This document shows, piece by piece, positions 1-8,454 of a DNA stretch of 64,000 bases. Origin of the DNA: Bacillus aerolatus (GTDB lineage Bacteria; Bacillota; Bacilli; Bacillales; Domibacillaceae); the NCBI RefSeq assembly GCF_009183655.1, contig NZ_WEIO01000006.1, forward strand, positions 1-64,000. The letters are read 5' to 3'. A program made the position numbers and the translations under genes. The notes beneath the pieces are model-generated. The model was not told where the DNA came from. It did no database searches and saw only the letters and a list, made by a program, of their open reading frames with translations. The stretch's first letter is position 1; each line of letters starts with the position of its first letter.

Positions 1-38
1 ATTATTATAACAATACCCGTATTCAAACGAAACTAAAC

Positions 39-71
39 AGCCAGTCGCCGGTACAATACCGGCAACTGGCT
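39..71. terminator. Long inverted repeat, terminator-like
   Basis: Two 15-base arms (39-53 and 57-71) pair with one mismatch around a 3-base loop. The T-rich flank lies on the left, so the hairpin best fits a terminator read on the minus strand. No gene served by it is visible in the window. Confidence 0.5.
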
Positions 72-815
72 GCTTAAAAGGTGTTTTGATCCCTGTCTCA
101 AAAACGGGGGTCAGTCCCAGGGAATAAGGCTTTTTTTGGTTATTCGCAGGTGGATTTCATATTTTGTATAGAAAATCAGATGTAAAAGACTTTATCATCC
201 CATCAGAGGTAAGTTTACTAATCCTGAGTGGACAATCAAAAAGAAGAGCAGAATATCTCCTAGAACAGTAACGGGAAAAGTTAAAATTTGATTTCTTGGT
301 GTTTGAAATTAATGTATGAAAAAATGAAAAAACGCCTATAAAGGACACAAGCTGCTGTCAGATGATCACTTTGATTTATAAAGCAGGGGCGATCATATGC
401 ACATAAAAATGTTGTTGATTTTCTTATAATATCCGCGTTTTGTCGGCAGGACCCCAAGAAGAGTTTCTCATATAGATTTTGCTTCCAAGCTAACCTGTAC
501 ATTAATGTAACAATTTTCCTAGTTTCTACTCTGTTAGAGCTTTTAGAGCAATTTATCATTTAAATTAATTTTAAGGAGTGACTACATTGGATATAAGAGA
601 TAATTTTGAGTGAAAAATGATTTATGTGCTAAATTCAAATATTAATTCAATATTATATGTAAACTAATGATAAAGATAGAGATGTCTTATATGTCTTATA
701 TGTCTTATATATCAATTTCTCATTATATCTAATTCCGTATCTAGAAAATACTGATACAATGGTTAAAGTATGAATTAATGTAAATATTCACAAAAAGAAC
801 AAGGGAGAAATTATC
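72..815. other. Gene-free AT-rich stretch
   Basis: No convincing gene is seen here. The open frames on the minus strand lack a ribosome binding site, family resemblance and plausible composition. At 573-613 there is an AAGGAGTG followed by a TTG-started 8-codon frame, which may be the remnant of a start region or a leader peptide. The segment is clearly more AT-rich than the rest of the window and probably holds the promoter region of the SLH gene. Confidence 0.4.
682..708. repeat. Three perfect 9-bp tandem repeats (ATGTCTTAT)
   Basis: The 9-mer ATGTCTTAT occurs three times in a row without a mismatch, about 110 bases upstream of the SLH gene. It could be a slippage-prone tract or a cluster of protein-binding sites. 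Nothing more can be said from sequence. Confidence 0.8.
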
Positions 816-1415
816 ATGAAAAAGATTAAACGTATTTTAGCTGTAGTAACAATGGCAGGAGCGGTATTGACTTCTAGCTTATCATCTGCGAGTGCGTCGC
901 CTTTATCGTTCAAGGATGTAAATGACAGATATCGCCCTGCAGTCTCTTATCTGTGGGAAGAGGGTATTATCTATGGAATTTTACCAGAATACTTTGGAAC
1001 TAATCAGCACGTTAAACGTGTAGACGGAGCTGTGGTGATCGCAAGGAGCATTAAGATCAATACACCACACGATGCGAAAACAGCGTTCACAGATCTTCCA
1101 AAACGTGCTATTCCGACCGTTGCCGCTCTTCAAAAAGCAGGAATTGTCAATGGAAAAACATCTACTAAGTTCGATCCCGAAGCAGTATTAACTAGAGGAG
1201 AGATAGCTCTTATCCTGTCAAAAGCATATAATCTTCCTGCCACAACGAGGGAAAGTCCTTTTACAGATGTACCCAAGAGATATAAGGATGCAGTGAATCG
1301 TCTCGTGGAATCTGGAGCAGTTATGGGTAAGAATGCAACTCAATTCGGCACTCATGAGCGCTTAACTAGAGGAGAGCTGGCATTGATTATTTATCGATTA
1401 AACGGTACAAAATAA
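816..1415 (+). CDS. Secreted protein made only of S-layer homology domains
   Basis: This 199-residue protein starts with a classical signal peptide (KKIKR, hydrophobic core, cleavage near ASASA, about residue 27). Three SLH-type units follow at about 30-80, 88-145 and 147-199. The later units carry the usual FTDLP/FTDVP openings and TRGE(I/L)AL(I) endings, while the first is more divergent. SLH triplets bind pyruvylated secondary cell-wall polymers, so the protein should sit on the cell surface. It has no enzymatic or adhesive domain, which is unusual because SLH units normally anchor something larger. A good AGGGAG site precedes the ATG. It stands alone, with a large dyad downstream. Confidence 0.85.
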   Translation: MKKIKRILAVVTMAGAVLTSSLSSASASPLSFKDVNDRYRPAVSYLWEEGIIYGILPEYFGTNQHVKRVDGAVVIARSIKINTPHDAKTAFTDLPKRAIPTVAALQKAGIVNGKTSTKFDPEAVLTRGEIALILSKAYNLPATTRESPFTDVPKRYKDAVNRLVESGAVMGKNATQFGTHERLTRGELALIIYRLNGTK

Positions 1416-1476
1416 GCCAGGAGAAATTGCTAATGCTAGAATGACTAATGTGTATGGATTTGGACAACTTATCATT

Positions 1477-1523
1477 CCACTAAAAAATCCTGCCTCCCAT
1501 AAAGGAGATAGGATTTTTAGTGG
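1477..1523. terminator. Terminator-like dyad after the SLH gene
   Basis: Arms starting CCACTAAAAAATCC and ending GGATTTTTAGTGG pair over about 20 bases with a short A-rich loop. T runs occur on both strands, so it may act in both directions between the SLH gene and the leftward gene at 1634. Confidence 0.6.
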
Positions 1524-1633
1524 ACAAATGCCATAGTTAGAAGAAGATCGCCTTTTTATACTTTTCGTGGTCAAAAAAACCCTTGCAATCCTAGTTACTT
1601 CAACACTTTAAGCGATTCCCTCAATCCAATAAA

Positions 1634-2704
1634 TCATCTTGAAAAGCTTCCTTGCTTCCCCCGAATCCTCTCAATCACCTCATGCAAATCCTCAGGCTTA
1701 TGAAACTCAATCGGCGAAAATCCTTTTTCAAACACAACCGAATCGGCTTCCATAAGAACGACATAGCGATCGCCGAGCTTAGCTAGATGAACAGATTCAC
1801 CGAAGTCCGACAGCATGGCATTCACGCTCATATGGTCAAGCTTCATTTTTAGCTCAAGCTCCGGTGTATGCTCGACCATCCGACTGGCGGCTTCAACGAC
1901 TTCTTCGGTCGTAAACCGCTCCTGCAATTCCCGTTTTGGACTCTCCGCCCAGATTTCCATTGCTTCTTCAAACTGTGCCCGCTCGGGGCTTTCATCTTCC
2001 AAGTCTTCAATCGCTGTTTCCCGTACGAAGTCGATGACTTGTGTTTTCACAATTTCAGGCATCGATTGTTCGTAGCCGACGTATTTTAAGAAATCCTCGA
2101 AATAACGGGCGTGGGAGGCCTGGTGGATTTTCAGTTCGCCTTCTTCGACCATTCCTTCTTCGGGCATGTACGGGTATTGGATGGATTTCATATTTTTCGT
2201 TGTAATAGCGAGTTCCACGTGTTGGATCAAAGAAGAAGGATCTGCGATAGAAGCGACTTTTGGTTCGAAGTCGCATTTTAAAATAAAGACGAACGAATCA
2301 TCAAAATACTTTTTGATTTGTGCTTTCGCAACGATGAATACGCCGCCGCGAGCGGCACTCGTTTGCGTGTAAAGCGTCGCAAATTGTTCACTTGCTTCTT
2401 GAAACTCCAGAAGGGAATAGGCTGCTTTTGCTTTGGCAAATAAATTATAGTTTGGGTTGGACGATAAGTCATGTCCTGGTTCAGCCGTAAAAAAACCAAT
2501 TTTCGTCGGGACTTGTTCTGCTTTTGGATGACGATCCGCTTTTCGTTTCGCAATTTTTGTGAATTCGCCATCGAGAAAATCTTTTAAGGAGCTGTTTTCA
2601 TATTCTTCTTCATTCAAAGTTTGAAAATGCTGAGCTCGTTTGTTTTCTTCTTTGTCATCGACGCGGATGACAAAGAAAGATAAATAATGTATCGTAAAGT
2701 CCAC
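1634..2704 (-). CDS. DUF3900-type conserved hypothetical protein
   Basis: The 356-residue protein begins DFTIHYLSFFVIRV and contains the stretch LKDFLDGEFTKIAKRK. I recognise both as the DUF3900 family of Bacillus, whose function is unknown. It is soluble and acidic, with no signal peptide or membrane segment. I chose the GTG at 2704 because an AGGTG site sits six bases upstream. The ATG at 2710 and GTG at 2713 lie directly on that site and are poor starts. The gene is in line with the MocR gene upstream, separated by about 31 bases, so co-transcription is possible. The family assignment is from memory of related proteins. Confidence 0.7.
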   Translation of the reverse strand: MDFTIHYLSFFVIRVDDKEENKRAQHFQTLNEEEYENSSLKDFLDGEFTKIAKRKADRHPKAEQVPTKIGFFTAEPGHDLSSNPNYNLFAKAKAAYSLLEFQEASEQFATLYTQTSAARGGVFIVAKAQIKKYFDDSFVFILKCDFEPKVASIADPSSLIQHVELAITTKNMKSIQYPYMPEEGMVEEGELKIHQASHARYFEDFLKYVGYEQSMPEIVKTQVIDFVRETAIEDLEDESPERAQFEEAMEIWAESPKRELQERFTTEEVVEAASRMVEHTPELELKMKLDHMSVNAMLSDFGESVHLAKLGDRYVVLMEADSVVFEKGFSPIEFHKPEDLHEVIERIRGKQGSFSR

Positions 2705-2735
2705 TTTCATCACCTGTTTTTTCTGTTGTTCTCAT

Positions 2736-4151
2736 TTAATTGTCGTCAAGGATAATTTTCCGCAATTTGCTGATTGCTTGTTCAAACTCTTCGATAGATG
2801 CATAGCCGTATGACAGCCGAATCGCCTGAATAGATTCTCCCGTATAAATGCTTCCCGGGTTTAATAAGACGCCTTCTTTGTATGCTTTTAAATTTAACTC
2901 TTTCACCTGGATATTTGCCTTTAGTCTAAGCCAAATTAAAAAGCCGCCAGAAGGGACGTCCCATTCTGCCAGGTCGCTCATATACCGGTTGAGCGCTTCC
3001 AGGGCGGCAGACCGTCTCTTTTTTAGTTCCTCACGTACAAAAGACAAATGCTGTTCATACAGACCGCTTGAAATCCATTCAGCTGCAACGAGCTGTGAAA
3101 GCGAACTGGAGCCGTAGTCTGTCTGCATTTTAATATCTGCCAGCCGCTCAATCACTTGGTCCGGTCCTGCAATCCAGCCAATACGGAGTCCGGGAGTGAG
3201 AGTTTTCGAGAAACTGCCGATGTACAGAACATGTCCACTCGCATCGAGTGACTTAAGTGTCGGTGGAGGAGGGCTGTCGATCCAAAGTTCACGGTAAATG
3301 TCGTCTTCAATAACAGGCAGCTGTTTCTGTTCGCAAATGTCGAGCAGTTCCCTTCTCCGTGATTCGGACATTAATATACCGGTCGGATTATGGAAACAGG
3401 GAATGGTGTATAAAATAGAAGAAGGGCCAGCCTCCGCTTTTTTTGAAATAGCTGCAGCCTGCAGCCCTTCCTCATCCATTGGCAGACCGCACAAGTTCAT
3501 GCCGGCTGACTGAAAGACATGAAGCGAATATAAATAAGAAGGTTTCTCCAGCAAGACAGTGGAGCCTCTGTGCAGGAGGCCGGCGGAGATTAGCTGCAGT
3601 CCCTGGAGAGCCCCAGAGACGATTAAAATGGAGGAAGGGGAAACTTCCGTACCTTGTCTTCCCATATAATCACTGATTGCCTGTCTTAAAGGAAGATAGC
3701 CTTTTGGTTCTTCATAACCGAAAGGCTCCAAGCTTTCGGCAAGGCGCATCATCACTTGCTGCATATTATCTGTTGGGAAAATATCTTGAGCAAGCTCGCC
3801 CTTGCTCAGTTCGATCAAATGCGCCGGTTGTTCCGCTTCACTTGTCTCCGCAGCCGGTGACGGTTTTGGTAAAGAAACAGACGCATATTCATTCCAATCA
3901 GACGGAGGACTTGCTGCCAGGAGCGTCCATGTATTATTTACGACAATCGTGCCTTTTCCCATGACGCCTTCGAGCAGCCCGTCTGCTTTTAATTCTTCAA
4001 GTGCTGTGACAATCGTCGAACGATTCACGGAAAAAAGCTCGGCTAGTTTTCGCTGGCTTGGAATTTTGCTGCCAACTGGCCATTCACCGCTGGCAATACA
4101 TTCTTTTATGTAGTTCATCACTTTTTCATATTTCGTAAGAGTTGGCTCCAT
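2736..4151 (-). CDS. MocR-type transcriptional regulator (GntR wHTH + aminotransferase fold)
   Basis: This 471-residue protein has two parts. Residues about 5-75 form a GntR-type winged helix (SQRKLAELFSVNRSTIVTAL). The rest is a fold-type-I aminotransferase domain with the PLP lysine in SFSKTLTPG, at about residue 315. MocR proteins use PLP or an aldimine as effector to control vitamin B6, GABA or taurine genes. The target here is unknown. The start at 4151 has an AGGGAGAAG site, whereas the in-frame ATG at 4175 has none. It follows msrA by about 50 bases on the same strand, but no pdx or gab genes are nearby to indicate its ligand. Confidence 0.88.
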   Translation of the reverse strand: MEPTLTKYEKVMNYIKECIASGEWPVGSKIPSQRKLAELFSVNRSTIVTALEELKADGLLEGVMGKGTIVVNNTWTLLAASPPSDWNEYASVSLPKPSPAAETSEAEQPAHLIELSKGELAQDIFPTDNMQQVMMRLAESLEPFGYEEPKGYLPLRQAISDYMGRQGTEVSPSSILIVSGALQGLQLISAGLLHRGSTVLLEKPSYLYSLHVFQSAGMNLCGLPMDEEGLQAAAISKKAEAGPSSILYTIPCFHNPTGILMSESRRRELLDICEQKQLPVIEDDIYRELWIDSPPPPTLKSLDASGHVLYIGSFSKTLTPGLRIGWIAGPDQVIERLADIKMQTDYGSSSLSQLVAAEWISSGLYEQHLSFVREELKKRRSAALEALNRYMSDLAEWDVPSGGFLIWLRLKANIQVKELNLKAYKEGVLLNPGSIYTGESIQAIRLSYGYASIEEFEQAISKLRKIILDDN

Positions 4152-4204
4152 AGCAATTTTTCTTCTCCCTGTCATTGTTGCTGTTTATATGATACCATTC
4201 CGAT

Positions 4205-4750
4205 TTACTGCTTGCTATGCTTCTGAGTCCAGTGCGCACTGATAAATTCATCCCGCCCAGATTTAAGCCGGTCTGCTTCATATTCATTCGGCTTTTTTTT
4301 ATAAAAGTCCTGATGATAGTCTTCCGCTGGATAAAATGGAGCGGCGGGCAGAATACGGGTAACGATAGGCTTTTGAAACCTCCCGCTTTTTTCAAGCGCT
4401 TTTTTTGACGCTTCTGCTAATTGTTTTTGTTCTGTTGTATGAAAAAAGATGGCCGTGCGATAAGAATCTCCCCGATCCTGAAACTGGCCGCCATCATCGG
4501 TAGGATCAATTTGCGGCCAGTACAAACCGAGAATCGTTTCGTATGAAATAATTTCTGGATCATATGTAATTTCAACGGCTTCAAGATGGCCTGTTGTTCC
4601 TGTTTTTACTTGTTCATATGTTGGGTTTTGTGTATGGCCGCCGGTGTATCCTGACTGCACTTGGCAGACGCCATCCCATTGGTCAAAAGGTTTCACCATG
4701 CACCAGAAGCATCCGCCTGCAAAAGTAGCTTTTTCTAATTTTTCTGTCAC
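4205..4750 (-). CDS. msrA: Peptide methionine-(S)-sulfoxide reductase MsrA
   Basis: MsrA reduces the S epimer of methionine sulfoxide, free or in proteins, and repairs oxidised proteins in the cytosol. The 181-residue product has the signature GGCFWC with the nucleophilic Cys14, followed by YTGG and the typical YYxPE-like segments ([13 protein letters not shown]). There is no C-terminal resolving cysteine. The only other cysteines are 17 and 29, so recycling must use one of these or come directly from a thiol donor. It starts with GTG at 4750, seven bases after GAGGTG. The MocR gene lies just downstream in the same direction. Confidence 0.95.
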   Translation of the reverse strand: MTEKLEKATFAGGCFWCMVKPFDQWDGVCQVQSGYTGGHTQNPTYEQVKTGTTGHLEAVEITYDPEIISYETILGLYWPQIDPTDDGGQFQDRGDSYRTAIFFHTTEQKQLAEASKKALEKSGRFQKPIVTRILPAAPFYPAEDYHQDFYKKKPNEYEADRLKSGRDEFISAHWTQKHSKQ

Positions 4751-4942
4751 TGATCTGCACCTCTTTATACATCATTAGAAATAATAGTTCATCTTACCAT
4801 GCGCATTCTTGTATTGTCACTAATAAAGCTTTGTGAAAAGTCTAATTTGATCAAATCTAAAAAGTGACTTTATGAAGAGAAATAGTTTATTATAGTAGTT
4901 ATACATAGTGAGACGTTTAGATGAGGAGCAGTAGATAATAAG

Positions 4943-5974
4943 ATGATAAAGAGATGGATCATTACAGCCGCTATAGTAATATTAATTATTTATTTAATCC
5001 CGTACTCATTGCCATTTTTATTAGCGTTGCTGACGGCCATAATGCTTGAGAATTCAGTTAAATGGTTTATGATGCGTTTTAAATGGCCGCGTTTTCGGGC
5101 TGTACTCGTTACTTTTTTGCTTTACTTGCTATTTATTGTTTTGTTTGTCTGGTTTATTGTTAAGCTCGTCATTGACCAGGTAGTGACGCTTGCCCAAAAA
5201 GGACCAGCTTTTGCCAATAACTTTTATGAAGAGTCGTTGAAGCAGTTTCTTAAGGAGTCAGAGCAATACTTTAAATCTCTGCCTATCGATGTGTTTTCAT
5301 CGTTTGAACGAACGCTGGAAAATGCATTGCAGTCGGTAACGAGAATGCTGCAAGCGATCGTTGAGTGGTTGTTTGGACTAGCTGCAGCTATACCGGGATT
5401 TTTAATTGAATTTTTAGTGTATTTAATCGCTGTCTTTTTGTTCAGTTTGGAATTATCTCGATTACGGATTAAAACAGAAAGGCACTTGCGGGAGACGACG
5501 AAAGAAAAATTGTATTTAATCACTTCTAAGTTAAACCGGGCTGGAGTGGGTTTCATTAAGGCGCAAGTCTTTCTTAGCATTGTCACTTTTTTTATGGCGT
5601 TTATCGGCTTGTCTATTTTACAAGTGCCGTATGCTATTCTTCTGTCGATATTAATTGTTTTTGTAGACGTGCTGCCGATCCTTGGTACGGGTTCTGTTCT
5701 TGTTCCGTGGGCAGTCATCAGTTTCTTTCAAGAAAACCAGTTTCTTGGCTTCGGATTAATCGTGTTATTTGTCATTATTACTGTTGTCCGCCGGATATTG
5801 GAACCAAAAGTCTTTTCAAGCAATATGGGTATTTCGCCGCTCGCTGCTTTAGTGAGTTTGTTCGTCGGATTTAAACTGCTCGGGTTTATCGGCTTTTTTG
5901 TCGGCCCGGCTCTCGTGATTATTTACGATACACTCAGAGAAGCAGGCATTATTAAAAGCAAATGGAAAATTTAA
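4943..5974 (+). CDS. AI-2E family permease, YtvI-like
   Basis: A 343-residue polytopic membrane protein with about seven to eight predicted helices. It has the layout of the AI-2E/PerM family: two N-terminal helices, a soluble amphipathic stretch at about 85-130, then a hydrophobic C-terminal bundle including DVLPILGTG and EPKVFSSNMGISPL. The length and sequence feel suggest the sporulation-associated YtvI branch of Bacillus rather than a true AI-2 exporter, but this is not certain. A GAGGAG lies about 14 bases before the ATG, which is rather far. The gene is monocistronic and ends in a strong terminator shared with yfkAB. Confidence 0.75.
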   Translation: MIKRWIITAAIVILIIYLIPYSLPFLLALLTAIMLENSVKWFMMRFKWPRFRAVLVTFLLYLLFIVLFVWFIVKLVIDQVVTLAQKGPAFANNFYEESLKQFLKESEQYFKSLPIDVFSSFERTLENALQSVTRMLQAIVEWLFGLAAAIPGFLIEFLVYLIAVFLFSLELSRLRIKTERHLRETTKEKLYLITSKLNRAGVGFIKAQVFLSIVTFFMAFIGLSILQVPYAILLSILIVFVDVLPILGTGSVLVPWAVISFFQENQFLGFGLIVLFVIITVVRRILEPKVFSSNMGISPLAALVSLFVGFKLLGFIGFFVGPALVIIYDTLREAGIIKSKWKI

Positions 5975-5985
5975 CATATAGTAGG

Positions 5986-6021
5986 AAAGCGACCAGTGAA
6001 TTGAATCCGGTCGCTTTTTTT
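5986..6021. terminator. Bidirectional terminator between ytvI-like gene and yfkAB
   Basis: AAAGCGACC pairs with GGTCGCTTT around a 12-base loop, with seven Ts on the plus strand. It lies just past the stop of the leftward yfkAB gene and so probably serves both convergent genes. Confidence 0.85.
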
Positions 6022-6026
6022 GTGTT

Positions 6027-7136
6027 CTAGTAAACAGTGGCTGTTTTCGTTGTAAAATCTTCTTGTTTGTAATAGGCGTGCTTGACTAAAATGTTTGGTC
6101 CAAGGCATTGAACATGTGGACAGTGACAGTTCAGCTCGGCAGCAAGCTTTGAGTGGTTCCACGTTTCAAAAGCTTCCTGCAAAGTCGTTGTTTGAATGTT
6201 CCCCAGAGTTGGAGCATCACCGAAATCTGTAACAATAATATCTCCGTTAAAGATATTAACGTTCAGCCGGGAGCGGCCGTCAGGATCATTGCGGACCGTC
6301 ACATTTCGTTCAGTGCGCAGCCGCTGAAGCAACTGTTGATCTTTTTCATTTGTATTGCAAGCGTAAAAAGGGAGTGTGCCGAACAACATCCACACATTTG
6401 GATCGCGAAAGGTCAGTAAATCATTAATGGCCTCTCTCATCTCATCTAAGGAAAGTGATTCCAGAGCGCTCGCGAAATCACTCGGATACATGGGGTGAAT
6501 TTCGTGGCGGGCACATTCCATTTCTTCTACTACTTGGCGATGGATTTTTTCAAGGTAAGGCAAGGTGCTTTTATTTAACATCGTTTCAGCTGATACCATG
6601 ACACCCATGCGGGACAGCTCGCGGCTGTTGTTAATCATCCGCTGGAAAAGAGCTTCGCGCTGCTGTAGTGATGGCTTGCGCGCCATATTAGCAAACCCGA
6701 TTTCAGCAAAATCCTCTGTTGTTCCCCAATTATGGGAAATATGCAGGACATCTAAGTAAGGAGCGATTTCTTCATAGCGGGCAAGATCCAGCGTCAAGTT
6801 GGAATTCATCTGTGTGTAAACGTCTCGTTCATGCGCGTATTTTAAGAGCGGCAGCACATAGTTCCGGACAGACGATTTCGACAGCATCGGCTCGCCTCCG
6901 GTAATACTTAAGGCCCGTAAATTCGGCACTTCATCAAGCCGCTTTTTTAGCAGCTCAAATGGCAAGGCATCCGGGTCTTTCGTTTGCAGCGTATAGCCGA
7001 CGGCACAGTGAGCACACCTCATATTGCAAAGTGTGGTCGTTGTGAACTCCACATTCGATAATTGCAGCTGACCCGTTTGCTGCACATCCAAGTAAGATTC
7101 CCACGGATCGAATGCAGGAATAATTTCTTGCTTCAT
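6027..7136 (-). CDS. yfkAB: Radical SAM protein YfkAB (CxCxxxxC family)
   Basis: The 369-residue protein carries the radical SAM cluster motif CNMRCAHC (Cys37, 41, 44) and the GGEP motif. Near the C-terminus is CHCPHVQC (about 337-344), which is exactly the CxCxxxxC arrangement that names the YfkAB family. The N-terminal cysteines bind the SAM-cleaving 4Fe-4S cluster, and the C-terminal set probably holds an auxiliary cluster. The substrate of the family is unknown to me. The protein is full length. It is a single gene, divergent from the acidic lipoprotein gene. Confidence 0.9.
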   Translation of the reverse strand: MKQEIIPAFDPWESYLDVQQTGQLQLSNVEFTTTTLCNMRCAHCAVGYTLQTKDPDALPFELLKKRLDEVPNLRALSITGGEPMLSKSSVRNYVLPLLKYAHERDVYTQMNSNLTLDLARYEEIAPYLDVLHISHNWGTTEDFAEIGFANMARKPSLQQREALFQRMINNSRELSRMGVMVSAETMLNKSTLPYLEKIHRQVVEEMECARHEIHPMYPSDFASALESLSLDEMREAINDLLTFRDPNVWMLFGTLPFYACNTNEKDQQLLQRLRTERNVTVRNDPDGRSRLNVNIFNGDIIVTDFGDAPTLGNIQTTTLQEAFETWNHSKLAAELNCHCPHVQCLGPNILVKHAYYKQEDFTTKTATVY

Positions 7137-7348
7137 TATTTACCCCTCATTTCTATATACAATTTTATATTATATCTCTTTTTCTAGACAAATGAATAGG
7201 AAAAAAGATAACTCATTCCATTTGCGGACAGAAGTGTGTATCAATCCTGAGACCTATTTTTTCGCTTTGGTGAGTAATTGTTTAGCGAAAAATTCCATGT
7301 ATGTTACAATGTAGGCGGAAAGACAAGTAGGTGAAAGGAGAGATATAT

Positions 7349-7924
7349 ATGAAAAAGTGGACGATGACTCTTGGAGCTGTTTTGCTTGCCGGAGGAGTGT
7401 TAGCTGCATGCTCCGAAACAGAAACGAAACAGCAATCAACAGATGAACCAGCTGAAGAAACAACAGAAGAAGTTGAAACAGAGACAGAAGTGCAGCCAGC
7501 AGAAGAGAAAGTAACAGAAGAGCCTGCAGATACAGAAACGACTGAGACACCTGAGGCGCCTGAATCATCAGAGGAAACAGCGACAGATTCAACTGAAGGC
7601 ACAGACACAAACACAGACACTGAAACGACAACAGAAGAAGAAGAAGTGGCTGCACCAGAAAAGGAACCAGCTGCAACAGAAGACACGGACAACCAGCAAG
7701 CATCTGAAGAACAGCCAGCTGATATTGTGGAAACGAAAGGTGTTTTCAACGGTGTGGCTGATCCACATACAGTAGAAATTGAAGTCGACGGCCAGCCGCA
7801 GGCTTTCCAAGTTGCTCCTGACAGCGAAGCGATGAAAAAGTTTGATCAAATGAAAGAAGGAACAGAGATTACATTTGTTTATAAAAAAGAAGGCGAACAA
7901 ATGGTGATCCAAGAACTGAAGTAA
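7349..7924 (+). CDS. Acidic, Glu/Thr-rich lipoprotein
   Basis: The 191-residue product has a lipoprotein signal ending LAAC (Cys21). About 105 residues follow that are almost entirely Glu, Thr, Ala, Pro and Ser, and then a compact 60-residue C-terminal domain with the pattern VEIEVDGQPQAFQV and EITFVYKKEGEQ. The acidic part is probably an unstructured spacer through the wall, and the C-terminal domain is a small beta fold of unknown role. The start at 7349 is set by AAAGGAG eight bases upstream; an in-frame GTG at 7331 overlaps that site and is rejected. It ends in a perfect terminator. Function unknown. Confidence 0.8.
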   Translation: MKKWTMTLGAVLLAGGVLAACSETETKQQSTDEPAEETTEEVETETEVQPAEEKVTEEPADTETTETPEAPESSEETATDSTEGTDTNTDTETTTEEEEVAAPEKEPAATEDTDNQQASEEQPADIVETKGVFNGVADPHTVEIEVDGQPQAFQVAPDSEAMKKFDQMKEGTEITFVYKKEGEQMVIQELK

Positions 7925-7938
7925 CAAACAAGACTTAA

Positions 7939-7977
7939 AGGATAAAAGAAGCTTTTTTGCTTCTTTTATCCTTTTTT
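7939..7977 (+). terminator. Rho-independent terminator of the lipoprotein gene
   Basis: GGATAAAAGAAGC pairs perfectly with GCTTCTTTTATCC around five Ts, followed by six Ts. Confidence 0.93.
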
Positions 7978-8074
7978 GTCTAGAAAATGAATATTGTTGT
8001 TTTTTGATTAAAACCTAAAAGGAAGGGAATAGAATGGTTATAACAAGATTGAACTTTAATGCAGGAGGGATTAG

Positions 8075-8404
8075 ATGAACACATCAGGGATGCTGAGAGG
8101 CTACCTCGCAAAGATGATGGACAATGAAAGTTACTTTTATCATGTCGTGAATTGCATAGAAATGCAGTTGAATGATTGGAAAAAGGAAGCTATTTTGTTA
8201 TTTGACTGGGAGGAAACGGCGGAGCTGATTCCTGTTTCTTTTTTCATTGACAATGAGTTATATTCATTTGCCATTGAAAAAGAAAAAGCAGCGAAGCTTC
8301 AAGAGAAGAGTCCATATTCGCTTGATCGTTTTATGTGGGAAGCACTCGTTGAACAAGGGTTTACGCTTAAGGAGAGCAACTATATCCACGTTGCTTTTCA
8401 ATAA
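8075..8404 (+). CDS. Conserved-looking hypothetical protein, 109 aa
   Basis: I do not recognise this protein. It is a small acidic soluble protein with no signal peptide. Its alternating hydrophobic and charged pattern (DWEETAELIPVSFFIDNEL, then helical SLDRFMWEALVEQG) fits a compact alpha/beta fold. A good GCAGGAGGG site precedes the ATG, and a strong terminator follows, so it is very probably real and transcribed alone. It is convergent with proA. Confidence 0.7.
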   Translation: MNTSGMLRGYLAKMMDNESYFYHVVNCIEMQLNDWKKEAILLFDWEETAELIPVSFFIDNELYSFAIEKEKAAKLQEKSPYSLDRFMWEALVEQGFTLKESNYIHVAFQ

Positions 8405-8414
8405 TGAGAAATAA

Positions 8415-8453
8415 AAAACCGGCAGTTCATCAGTTGAGACTGCCGGTTTTTTC
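8415..8453. terminator. Bidirectional terminator between 109-aa gene and proA
   Basis: AAAACCGGCAGT pairs perfectly with ACTGCCGGTTTT around a 12-base loop, with T runs on both strands. It sits between two convergent genes. Confidence 0.92.
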
Positions 8454-8454
8454 G

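Noticed and set aside
157..559. Two overlapping minus-strand open frames (63 and 92 codons)
   Set aside because: No ribosome binding site, improbable composition, AT-rich DNA and overlap with each other; treated as chance frames.
7254..7749. Long minus-strand frames opposite the acidic lipoprotein gene
   Set aside because: Leu/Ser repeats are the antisense of the Glu/Thr-rich coding sequence; the plus-strand gene has a start site, lipobox and terminator.
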